Assembly: GCA_902762855.1 (NCBI GenBank) | Contig: CACWPR010000026.1 | Coordinates: forward strand, 1 to 49,763 | Length of the DNA: 49,763 bases | Direction: 5' to 3' | DNA from: Ruminococcus flavefaciens | GTDB lineage: Bacteria; Bacillota; Clostridia; Oscillospirales; Ruminococcaceae | In this document: positions 7,051 to 16,527 of the stretch, piece after piece | Layout of the letters: each line of letters starts with the position of its first letter | Position numbering within the stretch: the first letter of the stretch is position 1 | Position numbers and translations under genes: made by a program | Notes under the pieces: generated by a model | Seen by the model: only the letters and a program-made list of their open reading frames with translations | What the model was told of the DNA's origin: nothing | Database searches by the model: none

Positions 7051-9681
7051 ATGGAAATCGACAGAAGTAAGATCTCTCCCATGATGCAGCAATATTTTGA
7101 AGTCAAGGACAAGTACAAGGACTGTATCCTGTTCTTTCGTCTGGGAGACTTCTACGAGATGTTCTTCGACGACGCAGTTACAGTGTCAAAGGCGCTGGAG
7201 CTGACTCTCACCGGCAGGGACTGCGGACTTGAAGAACGTGCGCCTATGTGCGGAGTGCCCTATCATGCGGCGGATATGTACATCAAGCGGCTCATAGACA
7301 TTGGCTACAAGGTGGCAGTCTGCGAGCAGCTCACCGACCCGGCGGAGACCAAGGGCATAGTAGTCAGGGACGTTATCAGGGTAGTCACTCCCGGTACTCT
7401 CACCGAGAGCAGTATGCTCGACGACGGCAGCAATAACTACATATGCAGCATTTTCTTCGACGAAGCAGCAGGAGCCTGCGGAGTAGCCTCTGCGGACATT
7501 TCCACCGGCGAGGCTGCACTGTGTACCTTTGAGGGAAAGGACATGGAGGCTGGAGTGATAAATGAGCTTTCCAGATGCAGGCCTGCCGAGGTCATCTTCC
7601 CGGAGAGCTTTCTCTCTCTGAAAAATACAGCGGACTTCATCAAGCTGAGACTTAAATGTGCCGTTACTCTCAGGGACTCAGACTGCTTTTCACCTTCACT
7701 GAAGAGGACAGAGACTGCCGCAGTTTTCGGGGCGAAGTCGATGGCTGAACTGGGCATCAGCGAGGACGGCCCGGACTGTGCAGCGGTATGCGGACTTTTC
7801 GACTATATCGCAGATACACAGAAGACCTCAGTTTCACGCTTTACCTCGATAGAGATACTGAACGGCGAGGCCTATATGGGACTTGACCTGAATGCAAGGA
7901 GAAATCTGGAGCTCACAGAGACTCTCCGGAGCAAGGAGAAAAAAGGCTCCCTTCTGTGGGTGCTTGACTCCACAAGGACGTCAATGGGACGCAGACTGCT
8001 GAAAAACTGGATAGAGCAGCCCCTCAAAAGTCCTGCAAGGATAATCGAGAGACTTGACGCAGTTGAGGCCCTGACCAGGAAGAGCGTGGTCCTGGGGGAC
8101 ATCGGTGAAAGACTGGATAGGGTCTATGACCTTGAAAGGCTCATGACCAAGGTCATGTACAAGAGTGCGAATCCCCGTGACCTGAAATCACTTTCCGCAA
8201 CAGCGATGCAGCTCCCGGCACTTAAAGAGGAACTGGAAAAGCTCTCCGAGTCCAAGCTGCTTTCACGGTATAACAGCGAAATCTCTACCCTTGACGAGAT
8301 AGTCCGGTTAGTCGAGAATGCCATAATGGACGAACCTCCCATTTCCGTAAAGGACGGCGGAGTTATCAAGGACGGATTCAACGAGGAGCTTGACAGCCTC
8401 CGCCACATAATGAACAACGGACGGAGCATAATAGATGAGATAGAGCAGCGTGAGAAAGAGGCTACCGGCATCAAGAACCTGAAAATAGGCTTCAACCGGG
8501 TATTTGGCTATTACCTGGAGGTAACCAGGTCCTACTACGACCTTATCCCGGAGGGCTGGATACGAAAGCAGACTCTTGCCAACGCAGAGCGTTTCATCAC
8601 CGAGGAGCTGAAAAACGCAGAGAATGCCATTCTTGGTGCAAAGGACAAGGCACTCTCCCTGGAGGCGGATATATTCGCTGAGGTACGGGACTTCCTGGCC
8701 ACTAAGCTGGAGTCGGTACAGACTACAGCCTCAGCAGTTGCCGCAGTGGACGTTCTCTGTTCCTTTGCAGAGGTCTCACTGAGAAACCTCTATGTCAAGC
8801 CGGACATCACCCTTGACGGAGCCATAGACATAAAGGCCGGACGTCACCCTGTAGTCGAGCTCATGCTCCAGGACGAGATATTCGTGCCTAATGACCTCTA
8901 CATCGACAAGAAGGACAACCGTATGTCCATAATCACAGGCCCGAATATGTCCGGTAAGTCCACATATATGCGCCAGACTGCCCTGATAGTCCTCATGGCA
9001 CAGATGGGATGCTTTGTACCTGCGGACTCCGCAAGGATATCCGTAGTGGACAAGATATTCACCAGAGTAGGCGCCTCCGACGACCTGACAGCCGGACAGT
9101 CCACGTTCATGGTTGAGATGAGCGAGGTGTCGGACATACTGAAAAATGCTACTCCCGACAGCCTTGTCATCCTTGACGAGGTCGGCCGTGGAACATCAAC
9201 CTTTGACGGTGTCAGCATAGCAAGGGCAGTAGCGGAATTTATCTGCAATTCCCGCAAGCTGGGCTGCAAGACCCTCTTCGCCACCCACTACCACGAGCTT
9301 ATAGGACTGGAAAACGAGCTTGAAGGAGTGCGGAATTACAGCATAGCAGTAAACAAGCATGGCGGCACCATAAGATTCCTCAGGAAGATAGTACGAGGCG
9401 GAGTTGACGATAGCTATGGAGTTGACGTTGCAAAGCTGGCAGGACTTCCTGCAAAGGTAGTCAGCAGGGCAAGGGAGCTGCTTGAAGAAATGGAAAAGGC
9501 TCACAGCACAGCAGGAGCGGCAGCTCCTCAGACCTTACAGGATGAGACCAGCGGCCAGATAAGTTTCGGAGCAGTAAACCGTGAAAGAGCACTGGAAATG
9601 CTGGAAAAGACCAATATAAACGAGCTCACAGACGCAGAGTGCAGGGAACTGCTGAAGGATATGCTCAGCGTCATGAGCTGA
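7051..9681 (+). CDS. mutS: DNA mismatch repair protein MutS
   Basis: MutS binds mismatches and recruits MutL. The 876 residues match the family's usual length. The mismatch-reading motif FYE (Phe34-Tyr-Glu36 in LGDFYEMFF) is present. The connector, core and clamp domains fill the middle. The C-terminal ATPase has Walker A GPNMSGKST near residue 630, Walker B with DEVGRGTSTFDG, and the FATHYHEL switch. The start ATG 7051 has AAGGAG ten bases upstream. It is the first gene after the repeat element and probably starts the mutS - GH3 - mutL - miaA unit, since gaps downstream are short. No promoter was identified with confidence in 6924-7050. Confidence 0.97.
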   Translation: MEIDRSKISPMMQQYFEVKDKYKDCILFFRLGDFYEMFFDDAVTVSKALELTLTGRDCGLEERAPMCGVPYHAADMYIKRLIDIGYKVAVCEQLTDPAETKGIVVRDVIRVVTPGTLTESSMLDDGSNNYICSIFFDEAAGACGVASADISTGEAALCTFEGKDMEAGVINELSRCRPAEVIFPESFLSLKNTADFIKLRLKCAVTLRDSDCFSPSLKRTETAAVFGAKSMAELGISEDGPDCAAVCGLFDYIADTQKTSVSRFTSIEILNGEAYMGLDLNARRNLELTETLRSKEKKGSLLWVLDSTRTSMGRRLLKNWIEQPLKSPARIIERLDAVEALTRKSVVLGDIGERLDRVYDLERLMTKVMYKSANPRDLKSLSATAMQLPALKEELEKLSESKLLSRYNSEISTLDEIVRLVENAIMDEPPISVKDGGVIKDGFNEELDSLRHIMNNGRSIIDEIEQREKEATGIKNLKIGFNRVFGYYLEVTRSYYDLIPEGWIRKQTLANAERFITEELKNAENAILGAKDKALSLEADIFAEVRDFLATKLESVQTTASAVAAVDVLCSFAEVSLRNLYVKPDITLDGAIDIKAGRHPVVELMLQDEIFVPNDLYIDKKDNRMSIITGPNMSGKSTYMRQTALIVLMAQMGCFVPADSARISVVDKIFTRVGASDDLTAGQSTFMVEMSEVSDILKNATPDSLVILDEVGRGTSTFDGVSIARAVAEFICNSRKLGCKTLFATHYHELIGLENELEGVRNYSIAVNKHGGTIRFLRKIVRGGVDDSYGVDVAKLAGLPAKVVSRARELLEEMEKAHSTAGAAAPQTLQDETSGQISFGAVNRERALEMLEKTNINELTDAECRELLKDMLSVMS

Positions 9682-9697
9682 ATCAGGAGCGGATAAT

Positions 9698-11038
9698 ATG
9701 TCCATATCATTGAAAGGGAATATACTTGCGGCACTGTGCCTGGGGGCACTTGTCACCGGCTGCGGCAGCAAGGTCTCTACCGCTGACGTAAGTGCAGGTG
9801 CGAAGGAAGTCACCGTAACATCACCTTCCGTGGAGAGCGAGGATACCTCAGAGCCCACAGAGCAGACCACAGAGGAAGTGTCCGAGCCGGCTCAGGAGGA
9901 GAACTCCGGGGAAGTACAGCCGGAGACAACTGAGGCTGAGGAGGTCACAGAGGAGACTACGGCTCCCGAAGAGGAGGAGCAGTCCGATGACCCGGTAGAG
10001 CAGAAGCTCTCGGAGCTGTCCCTGCAGGACAAGGTGTGCCAGATGTTCATAGTCACCCCGGAGCAGCTCACAGGATACGGCTGCGTGACATACGCTGACC
10101 AGGCAATGGAACAGGCACTGTCAACATATAATGTGGGAGGGATAATATTCTTTGCCCAGAACCTCTCCTACTGGGACCAGACTACAGGTCTCCTTGCGGA
10201 CTGCCAGACCTACTCAATGGAGAAAAACGGCCTGGGTCTCTTCACTGCCGTTGATGAGGAGGGCGGAACAGTTGCCCGTGCAGCACAGAAGTTGGGGACT
10301 ACTGCCCTTTACAACATGGAATATTACGGTTCCCTCAACGACAGCGAGACAGCCTACGGAGTGGGAACTACCCTTGGCAGAGACCTTGCGTCCCTGGGAT
10401 TCAATGTGGACTTCGCACCTGTTGCGGATGTCAACTTAAACCCTGCCAATGAGCTTGGAAGCAGGATATTCAGCTCTGACCCCTATATCGTCTCTGACAT
10501 GGTGTCCAACGTGGTAATGGGGATACAGGACCAGGGGGTCTGCGCCACACTGAAACATTTCCCCGGACTTGGCTCCGCAGGGGGAAATACCCACTATGAC
10601 AACTATGTCCACATATACCGTACTCTCGACGAGCTGAGAGCCGCAGAGCTCATCCCTTTCAGGGGCGGCATCGAGGCAGGAGCAGACTTCGTGATGGTGG
10701 GACATCAGATAGTCTCAGGCATAGGCGACGAGCTCCCGGCAGACCTTTCGTACAGCGCAGTCACAGGCCTTCTCAGGAACGAGCTTGGCTTTGAGGGACT
10801 GGCAGTCACCGATGCACAGCAGATGAATACCATAAGTGGAGTCTACGGCTCCGGCGGAGCGGCAGTTATGTCCGTTGAGGCAGGCATAGACCTTATCCTC
10901 ATGCCGGCAGACCTTCCCTCGGCGGTATGGTCAGTCTGCGATGCGGTGGAGTCCGGCAGGATAACCGAGGAACGCATAGATGAAAGCGTAAGGCGGATAC
11001 TGCGTAAGAAGTACGAGCTGGGACTTATGGAAGAATGA
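9698..11038 (+). CDS. Lipoprotein, glycoside hydrolase family 3-like (NagZ-type)
   Basis: The 446-residue product has a lipoprotein signal (lipobox VTGC) and an acidic Glu/Thr-rich linker to about residue 100. A GH3 barrel follows: MFIVTPEQL, FTAVDEEGG, NVDFAPVADVNLNP, KHFPG, DFVMVGHQI, FEGLAVTDAQQM. NagZ-type enzymes cleave beta-N-acetylglucosamine from peptidoglycan fragments or glycans at the cell surface. The nucleophile would be Asp in VTDAQQM. The Asp-x-His dyad of NagZ appears as Asn-Thr-His (GGNTHYD), so the general acid partner is altered. It lies between mutS and mutL with a gap of 16 bases, presumably co-transcribed. Substrate and activity are inferred. Confidence 0.85.
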   Translation: MSISLKGNILAALCLGALVTGCGSKVSTADVSAGAKEVTVTSPSVESEDTSEPTEQTTEEVSEPAQEENSGEVQPETTEAEEVTEETTAPEEEEQSDDPVEQKLSELSLQDKVCQMFIVTPEQLTGYGCVTYADQAMEQALSTYNVGGIIFFAQNLSYWDQTTGLLADCQTYSMEKNGLGLFTAVDEEGGTVARAAQKLGTTALYNMEYYGSLNDSETAYGVGTTLGRDLASLGFNVDFAPVADVNLNPANELGSRIFSSDPYIVSDMVSNVVMGIQDQGVCATLKHFPGLGSAGGNTHYDNYVHIYRTLDELRAAELIPFRGGIEAGADFVMVGHQIVSGIGDELPADLSYSAVTGLLRNELGFEGLAVTDAQQMNTISGVYGSGGAAVMSVEAGIDLILMPADLPSAVWSVCDAVESGRITEERIDESVRRILRKKYELGLMEE

Positions 11039-11057
11039 AAAAGGGAGACAAGGACAG

Positions 11058-11378
11058 ATGAGATATTTTTGTACAAAGGATGAGCTCCACGGCACTGACT
11101 GCCACGAGTTCTTCCCCGGACAGTGGGACGACAGGTTCTGGAACGATGATTCTATCTATATATACGACGATATTTTCAAGGACAGCGGACTGAGACATCT
11201 GCTCAGGCACGTTCTCCCGGACTATTCCCCCTACGATTCAACAGAGGTCTATCCTGAGGACTGGGAGAAAATAAAGGAGAACGCAAAGCTCAATGCTGCG
11301 GAGGCAGTAAAGGAGGCTGATGCCTGGGTACAGTCAGCATTCACTGAACACGGGATGTTCACCATACTTGGGATATAA
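11058..11378 (+). CDS. Small acidic hypothetical protein
   Basis: The 106-residue product is rich in Asp, Glu, Tyr and Trp and has no signal peptide or membrane segment. It contains DELHGTDCHEFFPGQWDD and a His-rich stretch (RHLLRHVLPDY). It is placed 19 bases after the GH3-like gene and 68 bases before mutL, in the same direction, which supports a real gene. I do not recognise a family. Its context would fit a cytosolic accessory protein, but no function should be assigned. Confidence 0.65.
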   Translation: MRYFCTKDELHGTDCHEFFPGQWDDRFWNDDSIYIYDDIFKDSGLRHLLRHVLPDYSPYDSTEVYPEDWEKIKENAKLNAAEAVKEADAWVQSAFTEHGMFTILGI

Positions 11379-11446
11379 AAACGGAGCGCCATTCGTTATC
11401 CTGCCATTTTTCGATTACTATCACGCACATCAGCAAGGGAGGGCAT

Positions 11447-13483
11447 ATGCCAGCGATAAATCTACTCAGCAAAGAGGTCTCGGAGCTTATAGCTGCCGGA
11501 GAAGTAATAGAAAGACCCTCTTCGGTCATAAAGGAGCTTGTGGAGAACTCCATAGACTCAGGAGCAAAGCACATAACAGTTGAGCTGAAAAACGGCGGTA
11601 CTACCTTCATGAGAGTTACCGACGACGGCTGCGGAATGTCATATGAGGACGTACCAAAGGCCTTCCTGCGCCATGCCACGAGCAAAATAAACATCAAGGA
11701 GGACCTTGACAATATCCTGACTCTCGGATTCAGAGGTGAGGCTCTTGCATCTGTTGCCGCAGTTTCAAGGGTAGAGGTCATGACCAAGCAGAAGGACGAG
11801 ATGTACGGCACTATCTACGGAATAGAGGGCAGCGTGGAGACAGTCCACGAGAAGAGCGGCTGTCCCGACGGCACCAGCATAATGATACGTGACCTGTTCT
11901 ACAACGTCCCGGCAAGACAGAAGTTCATGAAAAAGGACGTAACAGAGGCAAATGCTGTGAGCAATATCCTCCAGAAGATAACTATGTCCCACCCGGACAT
12001 AGCCTTCAAGTTCATCCGTGACAACAGGGTGGAGTTCAATTCCAGCGGTGATGGCGAGCTGTTTTCAGCAGTCTATGCAGTCTACGGCAGAGACTTCGCC
12101 AGGGACCTGATCCCGGTGGACTACGAGTACAACGGCGTAAAGGTCAGCGGATTCACAGTAAAGCCCCTTTACTCCAAGAACAACCGCTCCTTCCAGAATT
12201 TCTTCGTCAACGGAAGGTATGTCCGCAGCAAGCTCTGCTCTGCTGCTCTGGAGAATGCCTATACCAACATGATAATGACCGGAAAGTTCCCGGCCTGCGT
12301 GATGATGCTGGAGCTCTCACCTGCGGCAATGGACGTCAACATCCATCCCACAAAGGCTGAGGTCAGGTTCACAGACGAGAAGTCGGTATCAGACGCAGTT
12401 TACTATGGGATAAAGAATGCACTCATGAAGGACGGACTCATTTATGAGTTCCAGCTAAAGCAGCGTCCTGACTTGCGAGACGTTCAGCCGGAGCCGGAGG
12501 AGCTGAAACAGCAGGAGTTCATGTTCACTCCCGTATCTGAGATAGCCAAGGCCGAGGAGGCCCTCTGCGCAAAGGAGCAGCCTGCCCCTGTAAATGAGGC
12601 TCCTGCACCAGAAATATCAGTGCCGGAGCCTGTGACCTGTGCACCTGAAAGGCCTGCCCCGGAGCCTGAGGAGGAGCTCCCCACAGTGAATATTGCACCT
12701 TCAAGAGCCTTTGACAGACCGGCGGAGCCTGTAGTGCAGAGCGTACCGGAGAAGGCTTCCGTGCCGGAGCCTGTCCCTGAGCCTCCCAAGACGGAGCCGG
12801 AGCCTGTTGAGGGATTCACCTATATCAACAGCAGCTCCTTCGCACAGCAGAAGCTCCCGGAGGAAAGACCTGTACAGCCGCAGCAGCCGGGAGGTTCCGT
12901 TTGGACTGAAAAACCGCCGATAAAGGTGATAGGCGAGGCCTTCGGGGTATACATCATAGCCGAGATAGGCGAAAAGACCATGGTGATGATAGACAAACAC
13001 GCTGCCCACGAGAGGATAATCTTCGAGAAACTGAAGAGCCGCAATTGCCGGCAGTACAGCCAGATGCTCATAAACGGGGTCAGGGTGCTGTTAACATCAG
13101 ACGAATTCAGCGCACTTGAGGCGAATACAGAGCTTCTTGCAGACATGGGATTCACCTTTGACCTCAGCGACAGGCCCTATGCCGTGGCAACAGCGGTACC
13201 AACGTTCATAATGGAGCTGGACATGGAGGAGATAATCTGTGAGATAGCCGATAATCTCCGGCTCTACAGTCAGAATCCCCAGTCCCATGCCCTTGACGAT
13301 ATACTTCACACCGTAGCCTGCAAGTCCGCTATAAGAGGCAACGACAAGAACAGCATGGAGGAGCTCCAGGCGCTGGCAGAGCAGGTATACACAGACGAAC
13401 GCATCCGGCACTGTCCCCACGGACGTCCGGTGATGTTCACAATGACAAGATCAAATATCGAGCACCAGTTCGGACGGACCTGA
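11447..13483 (+). CDS. mutL: DNA mismatch repair protein MutL
   Basis: MutL couples MutS to strand incision. The N-terminal GHKL ATPase shows KELVENSIDSGA, DDGCGM and GFRGEALASV. The C-terminal domain has the endonuclease motif DKHAAHERIIFE, then ACKSAIRG and CPHGRP, so this is the nicking type found in bacteria lacking MutH. A Pro/Glu-rich linker occupies about residues 345-475, longer and more repetitive than usual. Length is 678 residues. ATG 11447 has AAGGGAGG seven bases upstream. Its placement with mutS and miaA is the classic Firmicutes arrangement. Confidence 0.97.
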   Translation: MPAINLLSKEVSELIAAGEVIERPSSVIKELVENSIDSGAKHITVELKNGGTTFMRVTDDGCGMSYEDVPKAFLRHATSKINIKEDLDNILTLGFRGEALASVAAVSRVEVMTKQKDEMYGTIYGIEGSVETVHEKSGCPDGTSIMIRDLFYNVPARQKFMKKDVTEANAVSNILQKITMSHPDIAFKFIRDNRVEFNSSGDGELFSAVYAVYGRDFARDLIPVDYEYNGVKVSGFTVKPLYSKNNRSFQNFFVNGRYVRSKLCSAALENAYTNMIMTGKFPACVMMLELSPAAMDVNIHPTKAEVRFTDEKSVSDAVYYGIKNALMKDGLIYEFQLKQRPDLRDVQPEPEELKQQEFMFTPVSEIAKAEEALCAKEQPAPVNEAPAPEISVPEPVTCAPERPAPEPEEELPTVNIAPSRAFDRPAEPVVQSVPEKASVPEPVPEPPKTEPEPVEGFTYINSSSFAQQKLPEERPVQPQQPGGSVWTEKPPIKVIGEAFGVYIIAEIGEKTMVMIDKHAAHERIIFEKLKSRNCRQYSQMLINGVRVLLTSDEFSALEANTELLADMGFTFDLSDRPYAVATAVPTFIMELDMEEIICEIADNLRLYSQNPQSHALDDILHTVACKSAIRGNDKNSMEELQALAEQVYTDERIRHCPHGRPVMFTMTRSNIEHQFGRT

Positions 13484-13508
13484 GACCCGTCCGGGGGAGG
13501 AGGACATA

Positions 13509-13823
13509 ATGAATATACATCTCAGCGACAAGGTCAAATTCGGAGCGGTCAGCTTTGCAGTTGCTTTTGCGGCAGTAATGGCAGTTTTTCTGTGGAAGCC
13601 CCATATCGTCCGCAGCAGAAACAGGTACCTGAGGGCGTTTTTTGTCTTTGCCATAGCCTTTATCCCCGGAGTACTTGCGGCATCCATATGTGCAAAGACC
13701 ATAACCACAGTGTTTGAGAAGGCATTTTCCTCAGAACCGGTGAAGATAACCATGGAGGTTTCCGGTGAGAATGAGGAAAAAGAGGAGGAAAAAGAGGATG
13801 ATGAACGGGGAGAGGCTGTATAG
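13509..13823 (+). CDS. Small two-helix membrane protein
   Basis: The 104-residue product has two hydrophobic segments (about residues 10-27 and 40-58) and a highly acidic Glu-rich tail ending EEEKEDDERGEAV. GGAGGAGG lies seven bases before ATG 13509. It starts 25 bases after mutL. No family is recognised. The tail-encoding purine-rich DNA also supplies the ribosome-binding site of the next overlapping gene. Confidence 0.65.
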   Translation: MNIHLSDKVKFGAVSFAVAFAAVMAVFLWKPHIVRSRNRYLRAFFVFAIAFIPGVLAASICAKTITTVFEKAFSSEPVKITMEVSGENEEKEEEKEDDERGEAV

Positions 13824-14013
13824 CGCCGCTCTGGAGCATAGCTCCGGGATACTGGAGAGCACCACTGCCATGGTGATACTGTTCTCAGCCATAATGGTCA
13901 TCGGCACGCTGCTCTGTGTGGGGATAGCATTATATGCCTCACACCGGCAGCTCAAAAAGCTCCGTGAGGAACAAGAGGAGAGAAAAGATGATAAAGACGA
14001 CGGCCAAGCCTAA
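13798..14013 (+). CDS. Small single-pass membrane protein
   Basis: From ATG 13798 or 13801 the product has about 70 residues, with one hydrophobic segment (TTAMVILFSAIMVIGTLLCV) and a charged Glu/Lys/Asp tail. It overlaps the end of the preceding gene by 26 bases and the miaA start by 26 bases. The site AAAGAGG directly upstream favours this internal start over the upstream ATG 13765, whose added residues are a run of Lys/Arg. Support is mainly hydrophobicity and position, so it could be spurious. Confidence 0.5.
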   Translation: MMNGERLYSAALEHSSGILESTTAMVILFSAIMVIGTLLCVGIALYASHRQLKKLREEQEERKDDKDDGQA

Positions 14014-14941
14014 GGTCCTTGCGGTAGTCGGACCTACCGCATCCGGAAAGACCGGTCTTGGGATAGAGCTTGCAAAGCTGCTTGACGGAGAGGTCATATC
14101 CGCCGATTCCATGCAGATATACAAGGGAATGGACATAGCCTCCGCAAAACCTTCGGAGGAGGAGATGCAGGGTATACCTCACCACCTTATCGGATTCATG
14201 GATATGGGCGGCACATTCAGTGCGGCAGACTACGTGAAACTGGCCAAGGAGAAGATAGAGGAGGTCCGCAGCAGGGGGAACCTCCCTATTATCGTGGGAG
14301 GAACAGGACTCTACGTGGACACTCTCCTTGACAATGTAAGGTTTTCTGAGGGAGGCAGTGACGAGGCCTACCGTGAGGAGCTGCGGAGCTATGTGGAAAA
14401 GGAAGGTCCACAGGCCCTCCATGACAGGCTATCTGCCATAGACCCCACAGCCGCAGCGTCCATACATCCCAACAATATCATTCGTGTTATACGTGCATTG
14501 GAGGTCTGTTATGTAACGGGAAGGCGGTTCAGTGAACTTAAAGCAGAGAGCCGGCAGGAGGAAAGTCCCTATGACTCGCTGATACTGGGCCTGAACTACG
14601 AGGACAGGAGCGTCCTCTACAGCAGGATCGACCGCCGTGTGGACCTTATGCTCAAGGCGGGCCTTGTCCAGGAGGCCAGGGAACTCTGGGAGCACAGCGG
14701 AATGGCTACAGCAGCCAATGCCATAGGCTACAAGGAGCTCATCCCGTACTTCGAGGGGACCAAGTCCCTGGAGGACTGTGTGAGCCTGATAAAGCAGGAG
14801 ACCAGGCACTATGCCAAGAGACAATTGACATGGTTTAGGAAAAATCAACGTATTCAGTGGATTATTTTGGGCGAATTTGATAAAATGAATGAAATTTTAG
14901 AAAAATCTAAAAAATGTATAGCAAATTACTGGAAGATATGA
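13988..14941 (+). CDS. miaA: tRNA dimethylallyltransferase MiaA
   Basis: MiaA transfers dimethylallyl to A37 of tRNAs, the substrate for MiaB at the left of this window. The P-loop is GPTASGKT near residue 13, followed by [23 protein letters not shown] and ANAIGYKEL. The start ATG 13988 has GGAGAG upstream and gives 317 residues, matching the family. An earlier in-frame ATG at 13934 would add an unrelated basic stretch. The last 35 codons (from about 14840) turn strikingly AT-rich (runs of Lys, Ile, Asn) compared with the GC-rich body, and the hfq promoter lies over the stop codon. Confidence 0.96.
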   Translation: MIKTTAKPKVLAVVGPTASGKTGLGIELAKLLDGEVISADSMQIYKGMDIASAKPSEEEMQGIPHHLIGFMDMGGTFSAADYVKLAKEKIEEVRSRGNLPIIVGGTGLYVDTLLDNVRFSEGGSDEAYREELRSYVEKEGPQALHDRLSAIDPTAAASIHPNNIIRVIRALEVCYVTGRRFSELKAESRQEESPYDSLILGLNYEDRSVLYSRIDRRVDLMLKAGLVQEARELWEHSGMATAANAIGYKELIPYFEGTKSLEDCVSLIKQETRHYAKRQLTWFRKNQRIQWIILGEFDKMNEILEKSKKCIANYWKI

Positions 14942-14947
14942 TATAAT
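14939..14947 (+). promoter_or_regulatory. Extended -10 promoter of hfq
   Basis: TGATATAAT is a full extended -10 element (TG, one base, TATAAT) and overlaps the miaA stop codon. The -35 position (14919-14924, TAGCAA) is weak, which fits extended -10 promoters. The leader to hfq is about 60 bases and holds TTCCGCA...TGCGGGAA, a short hairpin. Confidence 0.6.
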
Positions 14948-15014
14948 ATATTGTGTGTATTTCCGCATAAGTGCGGGAATGACTGACATAAGTAAATCAG
15001 ATAGGAGAATGTGT

Positions 15015-15254
15015 ATGAACAAGACGATCAATCTTCAGGACGTATTCCTGAATCAGTGCAGAAAAGACAGAATAATGGTGACCATAATCCTTACCAACGG
15101 ATTCCAGTTCAAAGGTATGGTGAGAGGCTTTGACAGCTATGTCGCTATCTTTGACTGCGACGGCAAGCAGCAGCTTGTTTATAAACACGCTATTTCTACA
15201 ATAATACCCGCAAGACCTGTTTCTATCCTGGACGCATCCGAGAAAAGCGAATAA
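15015..15254 (+). CDS. hfq: RNA chaperone Hfq
   Basis: The 79-residue Sm-like protein carries the Hfq signatures [19 protein letters not shown] (Sm1) and [12 protein letters not shown] (Sm2, KH motif). Hfq forms hexameric rings that bind sRNAs and mRNAs; in Firmicutes its role is often minor. The start is set at ATG 15015 by AGGAG nine bases upstream; an earlier in-frame start at 14955 would add 20 unrelated residues. It follows miaA, as in many bacteria, but has its own promoter. The next gene begins 10 bases after the stop. Confidence 0.96.
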   Translation: MNKTINLQDVFLNQCRKDRIMVTIILTNGFQFKGMVRGFDSYVAIFDCDGKQQLVYKHAISTIIPARPVSILDASEKSE

Positions 15255-15264
15255 GGTGACCTGA

Positions 15265-16527
15265 ATGCGCTTTACTAAATCGGAAGGCAGTCTTATGGTC
15301 AAGATACTGCGTAATACGGTACTGGTGCTCTTCCTTGTGATATTCATCAGCATCGTTTACAACTTCCGCAACAGGGAAAGTGATACCGAAAGCGCTCTTA
15401 TCGCAGAGGCTACGGCTTCAGTGGAATTCAAGGGAGTATTCATCAGGGACGAGACTCCGGTCACATACGATGGCACGGGAGTAATCAGCTATAACGTGTC
15501 CGACGGCGGAAAGCTGGGTAAGGGTACGGTCATTGCTGAGGTGTATGCCTCCGAGGACCAGATAGGGGTGAGACGTGAGATAGAAAAGCTCACCAAGGAA
15601 CTGGAGATACTGAAAAAGATACAGAACCCCGGTACACAGGAGTCAGTCCAGCCGGCAGCCCTTGCTGAGAATATCAAGGAGGACTACCGGAATCTGGTGC
15701 TGAGCCGTGACACCGGTAACTATGAGGGAGTCAGTGCGGCCGCTGAGACCATGCTGATACAGCTCAGTACCTATCAGATGATAACCAGTGAGGTGGAAAA
15801 CTTCGAGCCCCAGATAGCGGACCTCAATGCAAGGCTCACCGAGCTGAAAGGCCAGGAGAGCAAGCCGCTGAAAACTATCCCATCAGATTCCTCTGCGTAT
15901 TTCGTAAGCTACTGCGACGGCTACGAGAGCCGGCTCAGCAGCAAGACTCTGGACAAGCTCACTATTGCTGATATAGACGAGGTAACTGACAGCCGTGAGG
16001 CCGGAGGCAACGTGGTCGGCAAGCTGGTGGACGGCTACTGCTGGTACCTTGCAGGTGTTATCGACAACAGCCGCAAGGAGTACAAGGTCGGAGCAGATGT
16101 CCAGATAAGACTTGCATCATCAGCCGAGACCTTCGATGCTGAGATATATGACATCCGGGACGAGGGCGACCCCTCCAGGAGCATCATAATCCTTTCATGC
16201 AGCCAGTTCAGCTATGACCTGGTACAGCACCGCACAGAGACTATCGAGCTCATAAGAGGCGAGTACCGTGGATTGAAAGTCCCCCGTGAGGCTATACGCT
16301 TTGTCACCGACAAGGAAACGGTCACAGGCACCGGCGAGGAAAGTACCGGTGAAGAGACCGAGGAGGTCAGCAGCAAGGGTGTTTATATCCGTGAGGGCGA
16401 GCAGATAGAGTTCAAGAAGATAGAAGTTATCTACGAGGGCAGTGACTACGTCCTGTCAGCTATCCACGAAGAGGACAGCAGCTATCTGGCCCTGTATGAC
16501 GATATTTTGCTGGAAGGTGATGATTGA
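15265..16527 (+). CDS. HlyD-like membrane fusion protein
   Basis: The 420-residue product has one N-terminal transmembrane helix (about 14-32), then a lipoyl/barrel-like segment (FKGVFIRDETPV, GVISYNVSDGGKLGKGTVIAEVY), a coiled-coil hairpin (about 110-205) and a C-terminal barrel region. This is the layout of HlyD/membrane-fusion adaptors. In Clostridia such a protein sits before yggS-sepF, as here, so a link to envelope or division functions is likely, though no transporter gene is adjacent. Start ATG 15265 has AAGGTGA upstream; ATG 15295 is a possible alternative. It overlaps yggS by eight bases. Confidence 0.82.
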   Translation: MRFTKSEGSLMVKILRNTVLVLFLVIFISIVYNFRNRESDTESALIAEATASVEFKGVFIRDETPVTYDGTGVISYNVSDGGKLGKGTVIAEVYASEDQIGVRREIEKLTKELEILKKIQNPGTQESVQPAALAENIKEDYRNLVLSRDTGNYEGVSAAAETMLIQLSTYQMITSEVENFEPQIADLNARLTELKGQESKPLKTIPSDSSAYFVSYCDGYESRLSSKTLDKLTIADIDEVTDSREAGGNVVGKLVDGYCWYLAGVIDNSRKEYKVGADVQIRLASSAETFDAEIYDIRDEGDPSRSIIILSCSQFSYDLVQHRTETIELIRGEYRGLKVPREAIRFVTDKETVTGTGEESTGEETEEVSSKGVYIREGEQIEFKKIEVIYEGSDYVLSAIHEEDSSYLALYDDILLEGDD

